DNA of 64,000 nt from Anoplopoma fimbria (Eukaryota; Chordata; Actinopteri; Perciformes; Anoplopomatidae): positions 1-64,000 of the forward strand of contig NW_026553830.1 in the NCBI RefSeq assembly GCF_027596085.1, written 5' to 3'. Shown piece by piece: positions 35,426 through 47,190 of the stretch (positions within the stretch are counted from its first letter, which is position 1; every line of letters starts with the position of its first letter). A model generated the notes under the pieces. The model saw only the letters and a list, made by a program, of their open reading frames with translations, ran no database searches and was not told the origin of the DNA. The translations under genes and the position numbers were made by a program.

Positions 35426-38400
35426 TTAGCCAGCTAATAGCTTTGAATGCAACACAAAACACAGTATTCTAAATCAATGGCAGGAAGAAAGAATAGTTTG
35501 TAATTTTCATTGTCAAGTAAAGATTAATAATTATATTAAAAAAAAAGAGCTACATATGATTTGAGGTATTGTATAATCTGTTGTAGTGGAAAATTGCATC
35601 AAAACACACATTGTTAACTGTAAGTATGAAGAACTTCATCCTCCAGTAATTATTCAGTGTTTCCAATGTACTGTTCTCCTGGGATTCAATGTTAATGTTC
35701 CAAATGCTGACGGAGGACTTGAGACATCAATGAGTCCAGCTTTCCCCAGACTGACCACTCTCACTTATTGCTGTTTGAATTCACTCTGTTTGGTCTTGTC
35801 GCTCCCAGAAAAGACTTAATTCTCACCAGCGTCCATTAAAATCTTTCCTGGGGCATCGAAAATCATTGTTTGGAGGTCATGATTCCACATGGTTCCTCGA
35901 GTGAGGAAGACACTTTTTGGGGGGCACACAGCACTCACATTTCAGGCTACCAATGTGGTAATTTGCTTAGTGCAGCTGTAAAAGCCACTGGCTATGAATT
36001 TTGATGTAATTAAAAAAATGATATTTTATAGACTGACCACATGCTGTTCAGTATGGCACACTGTCAAAATCCTGGAGTTTAAATTGTGTTCCCAGCATGC
36101 TACTGTGCCTCCCATGGGAGCCTCGACCACTGCCACTCACAGCACAATGGCCCTGAGAGAATACGCTATGGAGCCATTGGCAGTGAGCGGTGGGCCCACA
36201 GCATGGACTTCAATGGGCTGTCACAGCGTGCACCCGACTCCTCTTATCCAGCCACACATCTGACAGCTGCTCCCACGTCACCAGAACACTTGACAGGAAT
36301 GTGTGGAAGTGGAGTACAATAGACTGAAACACCACTCTGTGGCCTTTTATTTGAAGAGCAGGTCAGGCACTTTATATCGTGGATGTTGCAGACCTGAAAC
36401 ACATGTATATACTTTGACCCACAGTAGACATAGTGGATGTACTGCTGCTGCTATGTTTCACATATAAATGAATGCCGTTTAAATAGTCAACAGATAAACA
36501 CATACAGCCTGCTGGGCCTCAGAGCATCATCTAGTTGGCCGCAGAGGTCCTGCCAATCAGTTGTATTAAATAAAAAAATGTTTTGGTAATACAAAAAGCT
36601 AATATCTTCATGTGCTCAATAATTCCCATAAATAATAAACGTCAAATTAAAATACATAATTTCAATGACCAGTTACATTTCAATATCGCCACGCCAGCCA
36701 TCTAATCCTCAGGTAGAGACAAAGGTGTTTTGTGACTGTTAGCTGGCTTATGTTTTCCCCAATACACTGACACAAAATGGATCGCTTTTGGAAACGCCAA
36801 AGTGATGTGGGAGGCAACCCTGCTGCAGTAAAAGATCCAAAGAATGTGGTGAAGAACTATGGCTAAATATGACTATTCATATAGGCAGTGATAAGTGAAG
36901 GTAAGCAGAATATTGATTATGTTCACTACAGCTGCTGACACATATTTACAGCTAATTTAATCTATTCTCTATTTTTATGTCACACGATGTCCACAGTTTT
37001 TTTTAAACATCAATCAGAATAACAAAGGATTGAGAGGGACTGCCAAATGTTCGGACAGCCCTTTATTCCAATACCCCAATAATCTAAAACATGTCCCATT
37101 TGACCAGCAGCCCTTTTTACCCATCAGCCCGTTATCCTGAAAGAAAACGGCCCTCGTTCTGAAGGCCTATTGCCTTAATTTGTTATTAAATGTTATTAAA
37201 ACATTATTTATTTATTTTTTAAAACAGCAAGTCTCCAAAAATCATGACCCCCTTTCTAATAATCCCCTTGTGAGCAGTTTCATGAAAGAACTATGGTTCC
37301 TACCAATACAGTAGTTGAGAGTCGAAGATTAAATTTTTCCAAATGACATAACCAGTGTACATACACAAAATCAATATTGTATTCTGGTTGTTTGTTGAAG
37401 GAGGTCCTCTTTTGGAGCATCATTAATGTTTTTTTACAAAAAAGAGAGAAAAATATTTCATAATTGATGCTAGGATTTAGTAATGGTTTATTTTAACCAA
37501 TTACTATTTTTTTGTATTTTGATCTCCCTCTTTCCTCTTAAAAACAGAGAACAACCTCCTCTGAAATCTGAAAATATTTAGATACTTAAGATATTCAGAT
37601 ACGTTAAATGTCTTTGATTTTTTTATACTGAAGTGTTTTAGCACTTGACATCCGTTGATTTATTCGTACAGCATTACTTAGGTCAAATCTGTGTCAAAAG
37701 ACTTATTCTAAAGCTAAATATGATAAAGCTGGATCCTCTCTAATCCTTTCGAAGCCCAATTGAGATGAAAAGCCAAGGAGTCGGCCTGCTCTCTGTGAGT
37801 CATACTTCCAGGTCTGATGTTAGCACATTATGAAGTGGTTATGAAAAAGCTATATTGTGTGTGTGTGTGATTTGGATCTGAGAGGATGTGACATCAACCT
37901 GAGGGACGTCTCACAATGAAAATCAATTACACCCAAAAAAATTATCAACAAGGCTGAAGCCTTCCACTATGGCGGAGTGTTTGCGTTGTTCCAAATAATC
38001 CATAAAATGGCTCAGCTACCTGCTAACACCCTCCACACTCCCCACTCCCCTCCATTCATCACTCACTGACCATTTGGTGCGAGGCCGTGCTGTGATTGAT
38101 TGTGTTTATGTTTTGAGCCGGCTGTGTGACTGATGAAGTGAAATGTGTGCAACACTGCGTGGACTGGGCGTCGTGTTCACTCTACACACATGCTGCCGTC
38201 CTCTGCAGCACACAGAATATGAACTGTGCAGGTGTGGCTGCACTACGCCAGACATTTAGAGGAATACAAACCTAAACACACAGAGAGATATTTTGCATTT
38301 CTATGTTTTTCAAAGACAATCTTGTTAAAATAATCTATGTACACATATCAGAATGCAAATAAAAATAAAAATAATGATGGTTTAATGCATTTTAATGTGG

Positions 38401-39076
38401 AACTATTTTTCCATGCCAATATTTCCCTTTATGAAAGCCAAATTAAATTTTTTATGAACTTACTGTCACTGACACACATGATGAACTCAACTGAACACCT
38501 GGTCACTGGGGACTACTCCAACCATAAATAATGTAAGAGTAGTACAAGGCAATCTCAAGCAAGAAAGCTGCACACCATAGCGTATAAATTTCACATTGCC
38601 AGCAGAAGCACTGTAATCGCTAACTTCAAAGACAATGTCAGTGACGCAACTGATATCCAGGATGAGGGTGATGGTGGTACGAGTCATCATTTTTGTAATC
38701 AGGACCAGGCTCCAAGCACAACGCCAGTGTTGAGAAGTGGTAGAGAGGGACATCTAACAGGTTTACTTGAGCACAATAACCCAATATGTTATCATGAGCA
38801 AGTAAAAACCTTTTTTTTTTAGCATTATTTCCTCGAATAGCTTATCTACCCAGAGTTGCAGTGAGAACGATGAATTGTATGCTGGGTTTAGTAAGATTGT
38901 GGCACCCTGGACATTTGAATGGCTACAATTATTTGCAGGATTGTTAATGTATTAGTGTGTGTTATTAACTTGTCCCCCACACCATTATTTTCTGGTTATT
39001 ATAATTTAAAACGCTTTGTGTTACTTCTAAACTAACCTGCTTTCACTTTAAGTAATCGGAGGGCGAAAATCACTTT
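35426..39076. other. Intergenic, one exon-like ORF
   Basis: Mostly AT-rich without recognisable elements. At 36776-36865 a short frame begins MDRFWKRQSDVGG, vaguely like the start of some hAT-derived proteins, but it stops quickly. An exon-like frame at 36096-36322 is listed separately. Confidence 0.45.
36096..36322 (+). other. Possible orphan coding exon
   Basis: An open frame follows a TTCCCAG acceptor-like site and ends in TAG at 36322. Its composition is protein-like (GPERIRYGAIGSERWAHSMD, then NGLSQRAP), unlike the AT-rich surroundings. I cannot assign a family. It could be a terminal exon of an unrecognised gene or chance. Confidence 0.25.
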
Positions 39077-39767
39077 CGCCAATAGGGGGCAGTAGCGGCT
39101 TTTGTATGGTAGTGACGCTGTAATTCTTAAGAGAAGCAAGTTAGTGAAGCCGTAAGAAAGGACAGTCAGGATAGCGGCAGTGAAAGATATTCACTCGAGA
39201 CTGTCTTTTTGTTTGTATTCACAGGTGAGAGAAGTACACAAACGTCATATACATTATGTTAAGTTCGCTCGCTTTTGCGGTGCCATGTTTTCATGTTTAT
39301 TGTGGACATATAAGGCAGCTAACTGAAGCTAGCATCAGTAGCTAAACTAAGAATGTCGAGCCTGCTAGCTCTTTGGCGCCAGCGTGACGTCACTAACCTA
39401 GCCGTATAATTGCATTGTTCATGCAGGCTCGTACACAGATAAATGTTTTGTCCTGTGCTGGTGATAAGCAGTGCTTTGTTAGTTATGTTAAGCTATACAT
39501 TTTAGGTTGTGTATTTATATTTTGTTTAACCTAATTACAGTTGTATTTAGATAGTTTCACTGATGTATGTGTTACAGGTCTCAGTGCTAGAGAGCCTGAA
39601 TACAGATGATGTGTGCCTGTGAAAACAGGAATAAATGAGGAAGCAGGCAGTTCTGTGGCGTCTTCATTGAAAGTTTTCCCGGGCTATGGGAAGACGTTGC
39701 GCGCGCCCCATACAACTCCAGAGTCGCGAGACTAAACCACAGCGCTGCACTGCCACCTATTGGCCAT
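39077..39767 (+). mobile_element. Unnamed ~690-bp unit with inverted ends and a spliced-transcript layout
   Basis: The left end GCCAATAGGGGGCAGTAGCG and the right end (reverse complement GGCCAATAGGTGGCAGTGC) form imperfect terminal inverted repeats. Inside, an exon-like block ends TTCACAG|GTGAGAG (39229-39236). A further TGTTACAG acceptor-like site at about 39578 is followed by AATAAA near 39631. I do not recognise the family; it could be a non-autonomous DNA element or a small non-coding transcription unit. Confidence 0.4.
39112..39230 (+). repeat. Exon-like direct repeat, copy 1
   Basis: Matches 39922-40029 almost perfectly (AAGCCGTAAGAAAGGACAGT and GCGGCAGTGAAAGATATTC blocks). The similarity stops at the potential splice donor. 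Confidence 0.85.
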
Positions 39768-39921
39768 AGGTTAAATTTATTGTTAACTAACAGTACATTT
39801 GACAGCTCTTGAAATTTCCAAATAACAAAGAAAAATCATCAAATGATATTAAAGTACATTACATCATATCAAATATTAATCGAATAAACAAACACTTGTG
39901 TGCGTCACATATGTTTGGCAG

Positions 39922-40029
39922 TGATGCTGTAATTCTTAAGAGAAGCAAGTTAGTGAAGCCGTAAGAAAGGACAGTCAGGATAGCGGCAGTGAAAGATATT
40001 CACTCAAGACTTTTTGTTTGTATTCACAG
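39922..40029 (+). repeat. Exon-like direct repeat, copy 2
   Basis: Second copy of the block at 39112-39230. It ends at TATTCACAG and then departs into unrelated sequence (AATTAAAAAC) exactly where copy 1 has the GTGAGA donor. Copy 2 lacks a 4-bp CTGT (after AAGACT...). Confidence 0.85.
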
Positions 40030-40200
40030 AATTAAAAACTCATCTGGCAACTGAATGGAAATTGTCATCATTCAGTGTGTAACAAGATGATACATTTTTC
40101 TCACAACTGCATACCTCAAAACTAGTTGTTGATGAACTCATGTACAAATAATGTCATTTTATTGCAAAGTAGGCTAATTGAATTCTACATATTGTGTGAA

Positions 40201-40569
40201 CCCAGGTGGCAACCTGGTACCTTAAACCTGCATTCTTTCTAATAGCCATCAGGGGGCGACTCCTCTGGTTGTATAGAAGAATATGAAAATGACTACTTCT
40301 CTCTTGATTTATTACCTCAGTAAACATTGTAAACATGAGTTCATGGTCTCAATCTCTAGTTTCAAGTCTTCTTCAAAACATCATGATGTTCGTTTAGGGT
40401 TAAACATATGGTCACTTCTGTTCACTGGTTGCAAATGATAAAGAAGGTGACGGCCAAAAACCAAGATGGAGAAGGTCCAAATGCAGAACTGAAGGCTTCA
40501 AAACTGCAGTCCACAAACCAACGGGGGACGTCAGGACGACCATGTCCACTTCTTATATACAGTCTATGA
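40201..40569 (-). repeat. Dispersed family A, copy
   Basis: Contains CAGGGGGCGACTCCTCTGG, GTAAACATGAGTTCATGG and the terminus ATATACAGTCTATGA. The central GGGCGGGGC part is deleted. Confidence 0.78.
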
Positions 40570-42243
40570 TGTGAACATTGCTATCAGAATATTGGAACAA
40601 TTTTTCACAAGCCACATATCCACTGAACATTCTGACACTTAAATAGCATTTAGGGCCTCCAAAGCAGGCATGGAGAGTTTTTTAAGTAGCAGTCAGATGT
40701 CAGCTTTTTTTTTTTTTTTTTTGACAGAGGACAGCAAAGAAATGGGGGAAAGAGGAAAAGGGATATGACATAAAACAAAGGTCTTAAGGATAAATAAAAT
40801 AAATGATATATGGCATGTGCTGTTACCACTGGGCTTTATTGGTTATTTAATGCCACAATTTAAGGCTACAAACATGCAAAATTTCCTTAAGCAATTTTTG
40901 TATGGTAAAATGTGAGCAGTCTGGCAGCTTGGTTAAGGTTAGTGAGATGTAATTTCCCAGCAACCTGTTGTGATCTTCCAACCGAGTGAAATATGAGCCT
41001 GCAGAGCTTCTACATTAAACAGGCAGTAAGTAGTTTTACACTCAAACCATGCAGTGAAATGGGACTGAGTTCTGTTTTTTTTTGAAGATTGAGATGTAAC
41101 TTCACACCAAAACATTTTCTCACACACAGAAAAACTAATTTAAAACTGATAATGTGGGCTGCCCGTGATACCTCCAAGCTCAGCTGCTGCCGAAAACTGA
41201 AAGGGAATAAAACCTTAAACATAACTACAAGTAAATGGAATATGCAGATATTTATTTTTTGTTTTAAATGATCCAAGTTTTAGAATAACGTTAATGTTGC
41301 TGCAACCAATGGAAAATTATCAAAATGCAACATAAACCATCAGATTTCACTTTCTTTCGGTTCACTTTTAATCAGTATCATTTAGGTTATAATGTCTGGT
41401 TGGCAAGAGAGCTTATCAACCATACTTATCAGTCACTGACCATGATTATTTACTTGTCTTTTAATGTACAAATATGTTTTAAATGGAGAATTATCTAATG
41501 AATATCACTCCAACCACAAAAGTTAGCAGCGCCGGATTTGTGGTTATAGTTTGATGTATTGGTTCAATGTGAGGACAAAGAAATGCCATACAGGCGTTTT
41601 ATAAAAACATGTTCAATCTTGAACTCAGTATTTCACCACACAGCCCTTCACTGATTCAAGCATGAGACAATGAACAGCGGACCCACAGAAGAAGACACTC
41701 GGTTGGAGAATAGACTGACGAATCATTCTGGATTTAGTTAAGCGTTTGTTTTAATTAAGAGTTTCAGGGCCTATTTGAATGATTTATTGCATGAGCCCGG
41801 ACAGCGCTGTTCTCCGCGTGTTTTCCATGCCTACTTCCTTGATTAGACCAGCTGAATGCATTTATTACTTACTGTATACCAGGATCGCCCTCAGGGAGGG
41901 AATGAGTCACCTGCAGGTCACGTTCTCAAAAAAAAACCAAGTCACTGGTAAGCTTCAAGTTGAAGTGTTTCTTCCTGAGAAAAGGGTATTTATCCAATTA
42001 TTTTGCAATGGGAGTGCCATGTATTTATCTTACAAATGTCAGCAGCATGACCTGCTGGCGTCTGCACGTTTTGGCTTCTTTTCTGGTTGCCATGAATTGC
42101 CAAATATTTGGGGGAAAATGCTTCACTTGTCATTGTCTTCTTTTTACCCAGCTGACCAATCACAGCACAGACAGGGCAGGACAAGTCTTGGTCTTGGACC
42201 AAATGATGGTACTCCCTGAGATCTTTCCTCAACCACAAAACTA
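40570..42243. other. Intergenic, no element recognised
   Basis: Contains an 18-base T run near 40706 and an ORF of 146 codons at 41779-42219 without recognisable domains. Confidence 0.45.
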
Positions 42244-42537
42244 CCGTATTTTCCACACTATAAGGCGCACTTAAAAGCCTTTAATTTTCTCAAAAAACGA
42301 CAGTGCGCCTTATAATCCGGAGCGCTTTATATATGGATTAATTCTGGTTGTGCTTACTGACCTCGAAGCGATTTTGTGTGGTACACGGCGCTCTGTCAAA
42401 ATGTTTTAGTACGACTTTGGTAAACTACAAAGCCGCACCGCTTGCAGCATTACGGCTACCGTAGTCAGGAGCGTCGCGGAGTAATACATACTGTGCTTCA
42501 CCATAATATTACAGTGTGTGTGTATAAGGACCCCAAA

Positions 42538-43411
42538 ATGGCACCGGTCAAGAGACACGCTTACGACGCGGACTTCAAACTCAAGGCTGTCAGTCACGCA
42601 GTAGAACATGGGAATAGAGCAGCTGCGAGAGAATTCAACATTAATGAATCAATGGTACGGAAGTGGAGGAAGCAAGAAGATGACCACTGGCGGTCTGGGT
42701 CAGGCTGTATCAGGATCGGGGCAGAGGTAAATCGCCTCTTCAGCTCTTGGAAGGCCTTCTCCGCAGCAGGTGACCTAAGGGGTGAGAGGGGCAGCCAGGC
42801 ACTGTAGCGCCAAGAATTGTCTCTCAAACATCATTAACAGAGCAAGACCAGACAGAGTTTCCGAGGGAACAAAGCGAGATGGCCACAGTTAGAGGACAAA
42901 ATTGAACAGTGGGTTATTGAACAGAGAGCAGCAGGTAGAAGCGTCTCTACAGTCTCTATTCGACTGAAGGCAACAGCGTTAGCACGGGACATGAATATCA
43001 ATGACTTTCGAGGCGTTCCTTCTTGGTACACAAACTTTCATGCAACTGCCAAAATCATTACTTGAAAACAGCTGGGCCATTGGTCAAACCGCAGGTACTC
43101 ATACTGCAGTAGGATCATTTTATGAAATCGTTTGAACAATGTTGAGAGACGTAATCTCTCCATCCGCACACGAACTACCGTCTCGCAGCAACTGCCAAAA
43201 GATTACCAAGAAAAGCTGGCCACTTTCCGCGCATACTGCAAAAACAAGATCACTGAAAAGAAGATCCGGCCAGAGCACATCACCAACATGGACGAGGTTC
43301 CCCTCACCTTTGATAGTTATTGTGAATACGCTCATTAACGTTTCCCCACAGTACAAACAGCAGTTGGAGCTGCGTCTTCGCTGTTTCTCAGCAGCAGAGA
43401 TGTGCCCCTAG
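42538..43411 (+). pseudogene. pogo-type transposase remnant
   Basis: The frame starts at 42538 with MAPVKRHAYDADFKLKAV and continues [17 protein letters not shown], a psq/CENP-B-like DNA-binding helix-turn-helix. The frame then enters foreign sequence (about 42690-42800). The CENP-B-type part resumes with RGNKARWPQLEDKIEQWV at about 42867-42920, and is broken again near 43020-43130. The next piece, RTTVSQQLPKDYQEKLATF to NMDEVPLTFD (43165-43312), holds the first catalytic Asp. Everything between that Asp and the 3' end is deleted, so the other two catalytic acidic residues are absent. Confidence 0.85.
42690..42800 (-). mobile_element. Ty3/gypsy pol fragment inserted in the pogo element
   Basis: On the minus strand, [15 protein letters not shown] and [14 protein letters not shown] are the conserved link between reverse transcriptase and RNase H of Ty3/gypsy elements. 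Only about 110 bp is present, with no LTR, so it was inserted as a fragment. Confidence 0.82.
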
Positions 43412-43885
43412 CGTTTAATCTGCATAGGCTCAGTAACCGGGCCACTGGAAGAACAATGTTGAGAGTTATTGTGAACACGTTTAATAAAGTTTGACTGACT
43501 GACTGTTTTGTTTCGCTGAGTAATGCGCCTTATAGTCTGGTGCGCTTTATATATGAAAAAAGATCGAAAATAGACCATTCATTGACAGTGCGCCTTATAA
43601 TCCAGTGCGCCCTATAGTGACGGAAAATACGGTACTTGTAGGTTTGGAAAAAGGCGTTATTGACCCATGATTCTGCCCCAAAAGAGTTACTTGATTATCT
43701 TCCAAAGAGTATTTGCCCCAATTCAGCTACCACACTGTTGACTTAGGCAAGTGTGCCGTCCATTTGCTCCATTCATTATGTCTTTTTGTGACACTTCCTG
43801 AAATACTCCAGGTTCAGTGGGAGGGACAGGAATTTGGCGGTGCAGCTTCTGCCAAATCTATCTCAGTTGATTGAAGTATAGTACC

Positions 43886-44060
43886 AGATGATCAGCCAGC
43901 CAGGTCTCTTTCCCAGGGGGTCAAATACTGATGTTTTGTCATGGCCCTCGGCTGTAGTCTGGTGCAGCTTTATATATGAAAAAAGATCAGCCAGCCAGGT
44001 CTCCTCCCAGGGGGTCAAAACTAGACCATGTCTGATAGCGTCGCGCAAGGCACACTTTAG
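43886..44060 (+). repeat. Local duplication around a second pogo-end shard
   Basis: GATCAGCCAGCCAGGTCTC and the following CCCAGGGGGTCAAA occur at about 43890-43925 and 43986-44020. Between them, TAGTCTGGTGC...TTTATATATGAAAAAAGATC (43954-43989) matches the pogo end at 43534-43565. Confidence 0.75.
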
Positions 44061-46739
44061 AGTCTGTTTTGATTAACTCCAATATAAAACCATCCATGGC
44101 AATATCTAATGGGCTGAGCCAACTGCTCTGGAATCAGGTGACGTAGTACAAAGAATGACAAAGTCTGCTTAGGACGGGTGGATGGGTCAAACAAACTCCG
44201 CTTGAGCTTGTGCAGGGATGATGTACTGGAGTCTTTTTGAGTGTGTCCTGTGGATGTAGCACAGCAATCACAAATTTGGAAAAAATCTGCTTTGCAATGG
44301 AAAGTGACTTTGTTATTTTGCTTCATATGTGGTACAACCGTGTGGTCTAATCTTGGACCTAGAAACTCAAAGCATGTAGTGAGAATCGCACCGTTCCCTA
44401 GCTTATAGTCGTGTTCCAGCATTAAGAAAACAAGTAAGCAAGCATTGGAAGGAGGTGCATTCAAGTTAAAATTCCACTTTTTACATCATGATGAATTGTC
44501 CACTTACTCTGTATTTAACCGAGTTGAACAGGACCCATAATGCCAGAAGTATTGCATAACCCACCGTGGTAAATAGTGCAGCTCAAGTGTAGTTTTGTGG
44601 CCTCGTGAATACATGCAAGGTTCCAGAGCTGTACAATAGAATGCTAATTAGCAGCTACAGGAAGTACAGCTTCATTAATTCATTCTGCTGTCTGCTCAGT
44701 GAGAATGGATTGAATGTGTCTCCGCTTCTAATTGCTGCATGATGAGATACAGGAAAGTATACTGAAGATTTAACACAATTTTCCTGTGTCTTGGTAAACC
44801 TCGTTATTAAGTCAGTAAGTCAGATACAGTCATAGACCTCAGCATGCATAGGACGTTCCTCCCAATCCCATATGCCCCAATCATTTTGGACAATTTACAA
44901 TTGAATTTATGGATAAAACTTTAATTTTTATTTTTTTCTAACCTCTTTGGGTTTTGTTCAAACAAACTTTGATTGCATTGCATTCGATGTACAGTTAAAC
45001 ACAGGTGACTGATCAAATTAGATATGTTCCAGTTCTATTTATTGTGTCACAGCCATTCCAGTGAGCCAGCATGCACAAGTCCAGGGATCTGGGCCACCTA
45101 AATGGATCAGGGCCATAAATAAATGTCTTCAATTGAACATGGCAAAATGGCTGCTGTGAAAAGGGCCTATTATGAGCTGATCCTATCAATATGTAGAATA
45201 TGTCCTAGTCAATGGTTGTTTACCTGCGACACCAATGCCAGGCGGAAAAAAAATAACCTGATTTTAAAAATACAGCATTACATCATCATGTTATAATCAT
45301 GTTTTTATTTATTTATCCTTTATTTATGATGCAGAGGGACCTTTTGATTTATGATTACCTTAATTATGATTGTTTGATTTTCACTAAAAATTATATTCAC
45401 AAAAAAAAGACGTGTCTTATCTGTGGTGCAATAAAAATGTAAGGTGACAAGATTTCAGTATGTTAGTGCGTTTAAGAGTTTCAAGAATATTTTGATTATT
45501 ACCATGATAACATTGTGAATCAAAATTATTTTGGTTGTGGCATGAGCATTTCAGATTGTCTTATACTGGCAGTTTGTATGACTTGTGTTGCTTGTAGTGC
45601 ATTGTGTGTGTGAAAGTGACCTAAAGCTGCTTCGAACAGCAAGCCACCTTTTTTATAATGTACAAAGACAATATTACTTGTGAATTTTTTGATTTTGTAT
45701 TTGTGTATTTGTTTATGTATTTCTATTTTGTATGTGGAGGGATCCCCTTTTACAATTTATTTATATTCGGCCCATATACTCCACACTCTAACATGCCTTT
45801 ATATTAAATGTATCTGTTCTGTTTTTTGTTTTTATATATAACGTTATATTGTTTCTGGTTATATCTGGGATGTGATCACATTCAAACTAACAAACCTCAA
45901 AGCTCATTTCTGTCTTCTAGCTTTTGGGTCTTCCTTTTAGGTTCCAGTGTGTATAAGTGGATTGCTGTCTTATTAATACTCTAATTGTATAGGCTTTTCT
46001 AGAAAGAATTACTGCAGTTTAGGCATCGTTTTGTTTTAAAGTAATGTTATCAGCCTACTGTGAGCTAAAACATATATACAGGTTAATCCTACATAGTCTT
46101 CATTTGCTGCTGCTGACTTCCACTATGCTGATAGCTATTGACCTCCCACACTGTTTAGCATAAAAATGCATGCAGCATATACTTTATTCCTATATATTTG
46201 TTTATTTCAAAGCAAATGTTACATCTGGTGACATTTGCTGGGAGTGAAAAGCCTCTCTTTCCAGTTTAATGACGACTGAATGACCCTTCTTAATGTCATT
46301 AAATGCCGGAGGCGTTCTGTGTGATCCAGAGTGCCCCTGCATTATCCACAAGAGGCCTCCGTCTCTACTGAGTATTTTTGCACCCGCTGTATTTACAGGA
46401 CCCTTTGGAGTTAGCTTTTATACCAGAAAGCAAAGTGTATGCGTAATAAATCCCTGGGGTTGGCCCTATAGAGGGGCTGCAGAAGCAGTAACATCATGGG
46501 TTGGATTATGTTGCTCCACTCACGGTCCATATTTGGGGTTTTTTGAGACTTGGTATCCCCACATTAGAAAGACCCGGCCAGTCTCATCAAGTAATTTGGC
46601 GTACAGTAACAACGCCATTTTTGCTTTCATTGTGTCAAATTACGCCATGTATTCTGAACTGCCTGCAATGTGAATACATAAGTGTGATGTGCCACCCTCA
46701 GAGCTGGTGATGTAGTGTAAAAAGTGAGATAGACGAGAA
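44061..46739. other. Intergenic, no element recognised
   Basis: AT-rich; the ORFs on both strands (at most 135 codons) show no domain. Confidence 0.45.
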
Positions 46740-47190
46740 GAGAATGGGTCAAACAAACACAGGACTTTCAACCAGGAGACCGGGGTTTGTGTCCCAAGAT
46801 GTTGTTGAGTAATTTTGAAGTTACATTAGCCCTGTTTGTGATGTTGTGTTTTCGTTTCACATTTTGTTTCCTTTAAGCCCTGCGACAGACTGGCGAACTG
46901 TCCAGGGTGAACCCTGCCTTCGCCCATTGACAGCTGAGATAGGCTCCAGCACCCCTGCGACACTTAACTGGATAAGCAGGTTACGGAAAATGGATGGATG
47001 GATGGATGGATGGATTTTGTTTCCTTTATCCTTCGTTTAAGTACCTATTCTAAGCCCACCATGATGGTTTTTTTTTTTACCTAACTTAGTACCTTTGTTG
47101 CCTTAACCTAACTTGGGCTGTTTTACGGTAACACTGTCGCGTAAAATGACACATGGAAAGCCTAAAATTTGTTATCATGATGGGCTGAAT
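46740..47190 (+). repeat. Fish dispersed repeat with tRNA-like motif, split by a LINE tail
   Basis: ACTTTCAACCAGGAGACCGG plus GGGTTTGTGTCCC resembles the B-box end of tRNA-related fish repeats. The rest (ACCTAACTTAGTACCTTTG, CCTTAACCTAACTTGGGC) is a familiar teleost repeat sequence. It is interrupted at 46876-47013 by the LINE tail. Confidence 0.55.
46876..47013 (+). mobile_element. 5'-truncated L2-like LINE tail with 15-bp target duplication
   Basis: 138 bp of a fish LINE 3' end (GATAGGCTCCAGCACCCC, then GGATAAGCAGGTTACGG) ends in (TGGA)n. ATTTTGTTTCCTTTA is present at 46861-46875 and again at 47014-47028, an exact 15-bp target-site duplication. Confidence 0.92.

Larger units (their letters stand above)
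42244..43632 (+). mobile_element. pogo/Tigger-type DNA transposon, internally deleted
   Basis: The inverted ends CCGTATTTTCC and GGAAAATACGG are flanked by TA (42242-42243, 43633-43634). Sub-terminal repeats of the TATAAGGCGCAC type occur at both ends. The 1389-bp element is shorter than an autonomous pogo-like element. The catalytic region is largely missing, a gypsy fragment sits within the coding part, and AATAAA lies at about 43482-43487. Confidence 0.88.

Noticed and set aside
35166..35462. Minus-strand 98-codon ORF rich in VLMLMVPM
   Set aside because: It is the translation of the minisatellite. The composition follows from the repeat, and no start context or splice site supports a gene.
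41779..42219. Plus-strand 146-codon ORF
   Set aside because: No recognisable motif, no repeat membership and no splice context; I could not support it.
46293..46673. Plus-strand 126-codon ORF
   Set aside because: No domain or conserved motif seen; probably chance.
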